Shown: positions 6,244 to 6,454 of the stretch, piece after piece
Position numbering within the stretch: the stretch's first letter is position 1
How the letters are laid out: each line of letters starts with the position of its first letter
Source: Dehalococcoidia bacterium
Lineage (GTDB): Bacteria; Chloroflexota; Dehalococcoidia; GIF9; UBA5629
Length of the DNA stretch: 6,454 nt
Assembly (NCBI GenBank): GCA_007280145.1
Contig: QYPU01000025.1
Span: 1-6,454 of the forward strand
Reading direction: 5' to 3'
The notes under the pieces: generated by a model
What the model was told of the DNA's origin: nothing
The model's input: the letters and a program-made list of their open reading frames with translations, nothing else
The model's database searches: none
Made by a program: the position numbers and the translations under genes

Positions 6244-6454
6244 ATGATTGACGCTGGAGAACTAAAAAGGGGGATTACCATTGAACTAGACGGGCAGCTA
6301 TACCAAGTTCTTGATTATCAGCACATCAAGACAGGACGAGGCTCAGCTCAGGTTCGATTAAAGCTACGTGATATCCGCGCCGGTCATACTACCGACCGGT
6401 CTTTTCAAGCCAGTGAGAAGTTTGCCCGGGCTTTCCTTGAGCGCCGCCCTGTCC
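6244..6454 (+). CDS. efp: Translation elongation factor P (5' part, cut by window end)
   Basis: EF-P enters the E site of ribosomes stalled on consecutive prolines and speeds peptide-bond formation. Seventy codons are present, from MIDAGELKRGITIELDGQLY to ERRPV, covering the whole N-terminal KOW-like domain and the start of the first OB domain; the full protein would be about 185 aa. The tip of the functional loop reads HIKTGRGSAQVR, with Arg32 where E. coli has the beta-lysylated Lys34. The frame is intact up to the window edge. Its place behind an Xaa-Pro peptidase and aroQ matches a conserved cluster. It is the last visible gene of the operon. The sequence is close in style to EF-P of Dehalococcoidia, as I recall it, which supports the taxonomic guess. 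Confidence 0.96.
   Translation, partial: MIDAGELKRGITIELDGQLYQVLDYQHIKTGRGSAQVRLKLRDIRAGHTTDRSFQASEKFARAFLERRPV

Overview
This is an ordinary chromosomal housekeeping region of a bacterium with moderate GC content. It holds, all on the + strand: a possible tail of an upstream gene, two tandem serine tRNA genes, a patatin-like hydrolase, and a tightly packed five-gene run dprA-topA-aroQ-Xaa-Pro peptidase-efp, the last gene cut by the window edge. The gene content and the style of the EF-P and TopA proteins fit Chloroflexota, most likely the Dehalococcoidia. That assignment is inference from memory of the families, not a search result. I see no mobile element, CRISPR array, phage gene or undescribed multi-gene system.

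Layout. Positions 1-118: a 17-codon reading-frame tail ending in TGA at 51-53, a hairpin with a short T tract (55-82), and a strong extended -10 promoter (81-107). Positions 119-300: tRNA-Ser(CGA) and tRNA-Ser(GGA), six bases apart, both with encoded CCA and a shared 25-bp 3' end. Each has mispairing in one arm. Positions 355-1197: a 280-aa patatin/RssA-type serine hydrolase with a GTG start. Positions 1198-1330: a good intrinsic terminator followed at once by a good promoter, so transcription is reset here. Positions 1331-6454: the operon. dprA is probably translated from a nearly leaderless mRNA. topA begins 2 nt after dprA, aroQ overlaps topA by 4 nt (ATGA), the peptidase overlaps aroQ by 4 nt (GTGA), and efp follows after 17 nt. 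No gene-free stretch exceeds 300 bases.

How the genes fit together. The operon looks like two widely conserved pairings joined end to end. dprA-topA (smf-topA in Bacillus) serves DNA uptake/recombination and supercoiling. aroQ-M24B peptidase-efp (yqhS-yqhT-efp in Bacillus) serves shikimate synthesis, cleavage of Xaa-Pro bonds, and ribosome rescue at polyproline. The last two share a link to proline chemistry. The best second looks are the mispaired tRNA arms with their shared 3' ends, the apparently leaderless dprA start, the doubled zinc ribbon in TopA, and the arginine at the tip of the EF-P loop.
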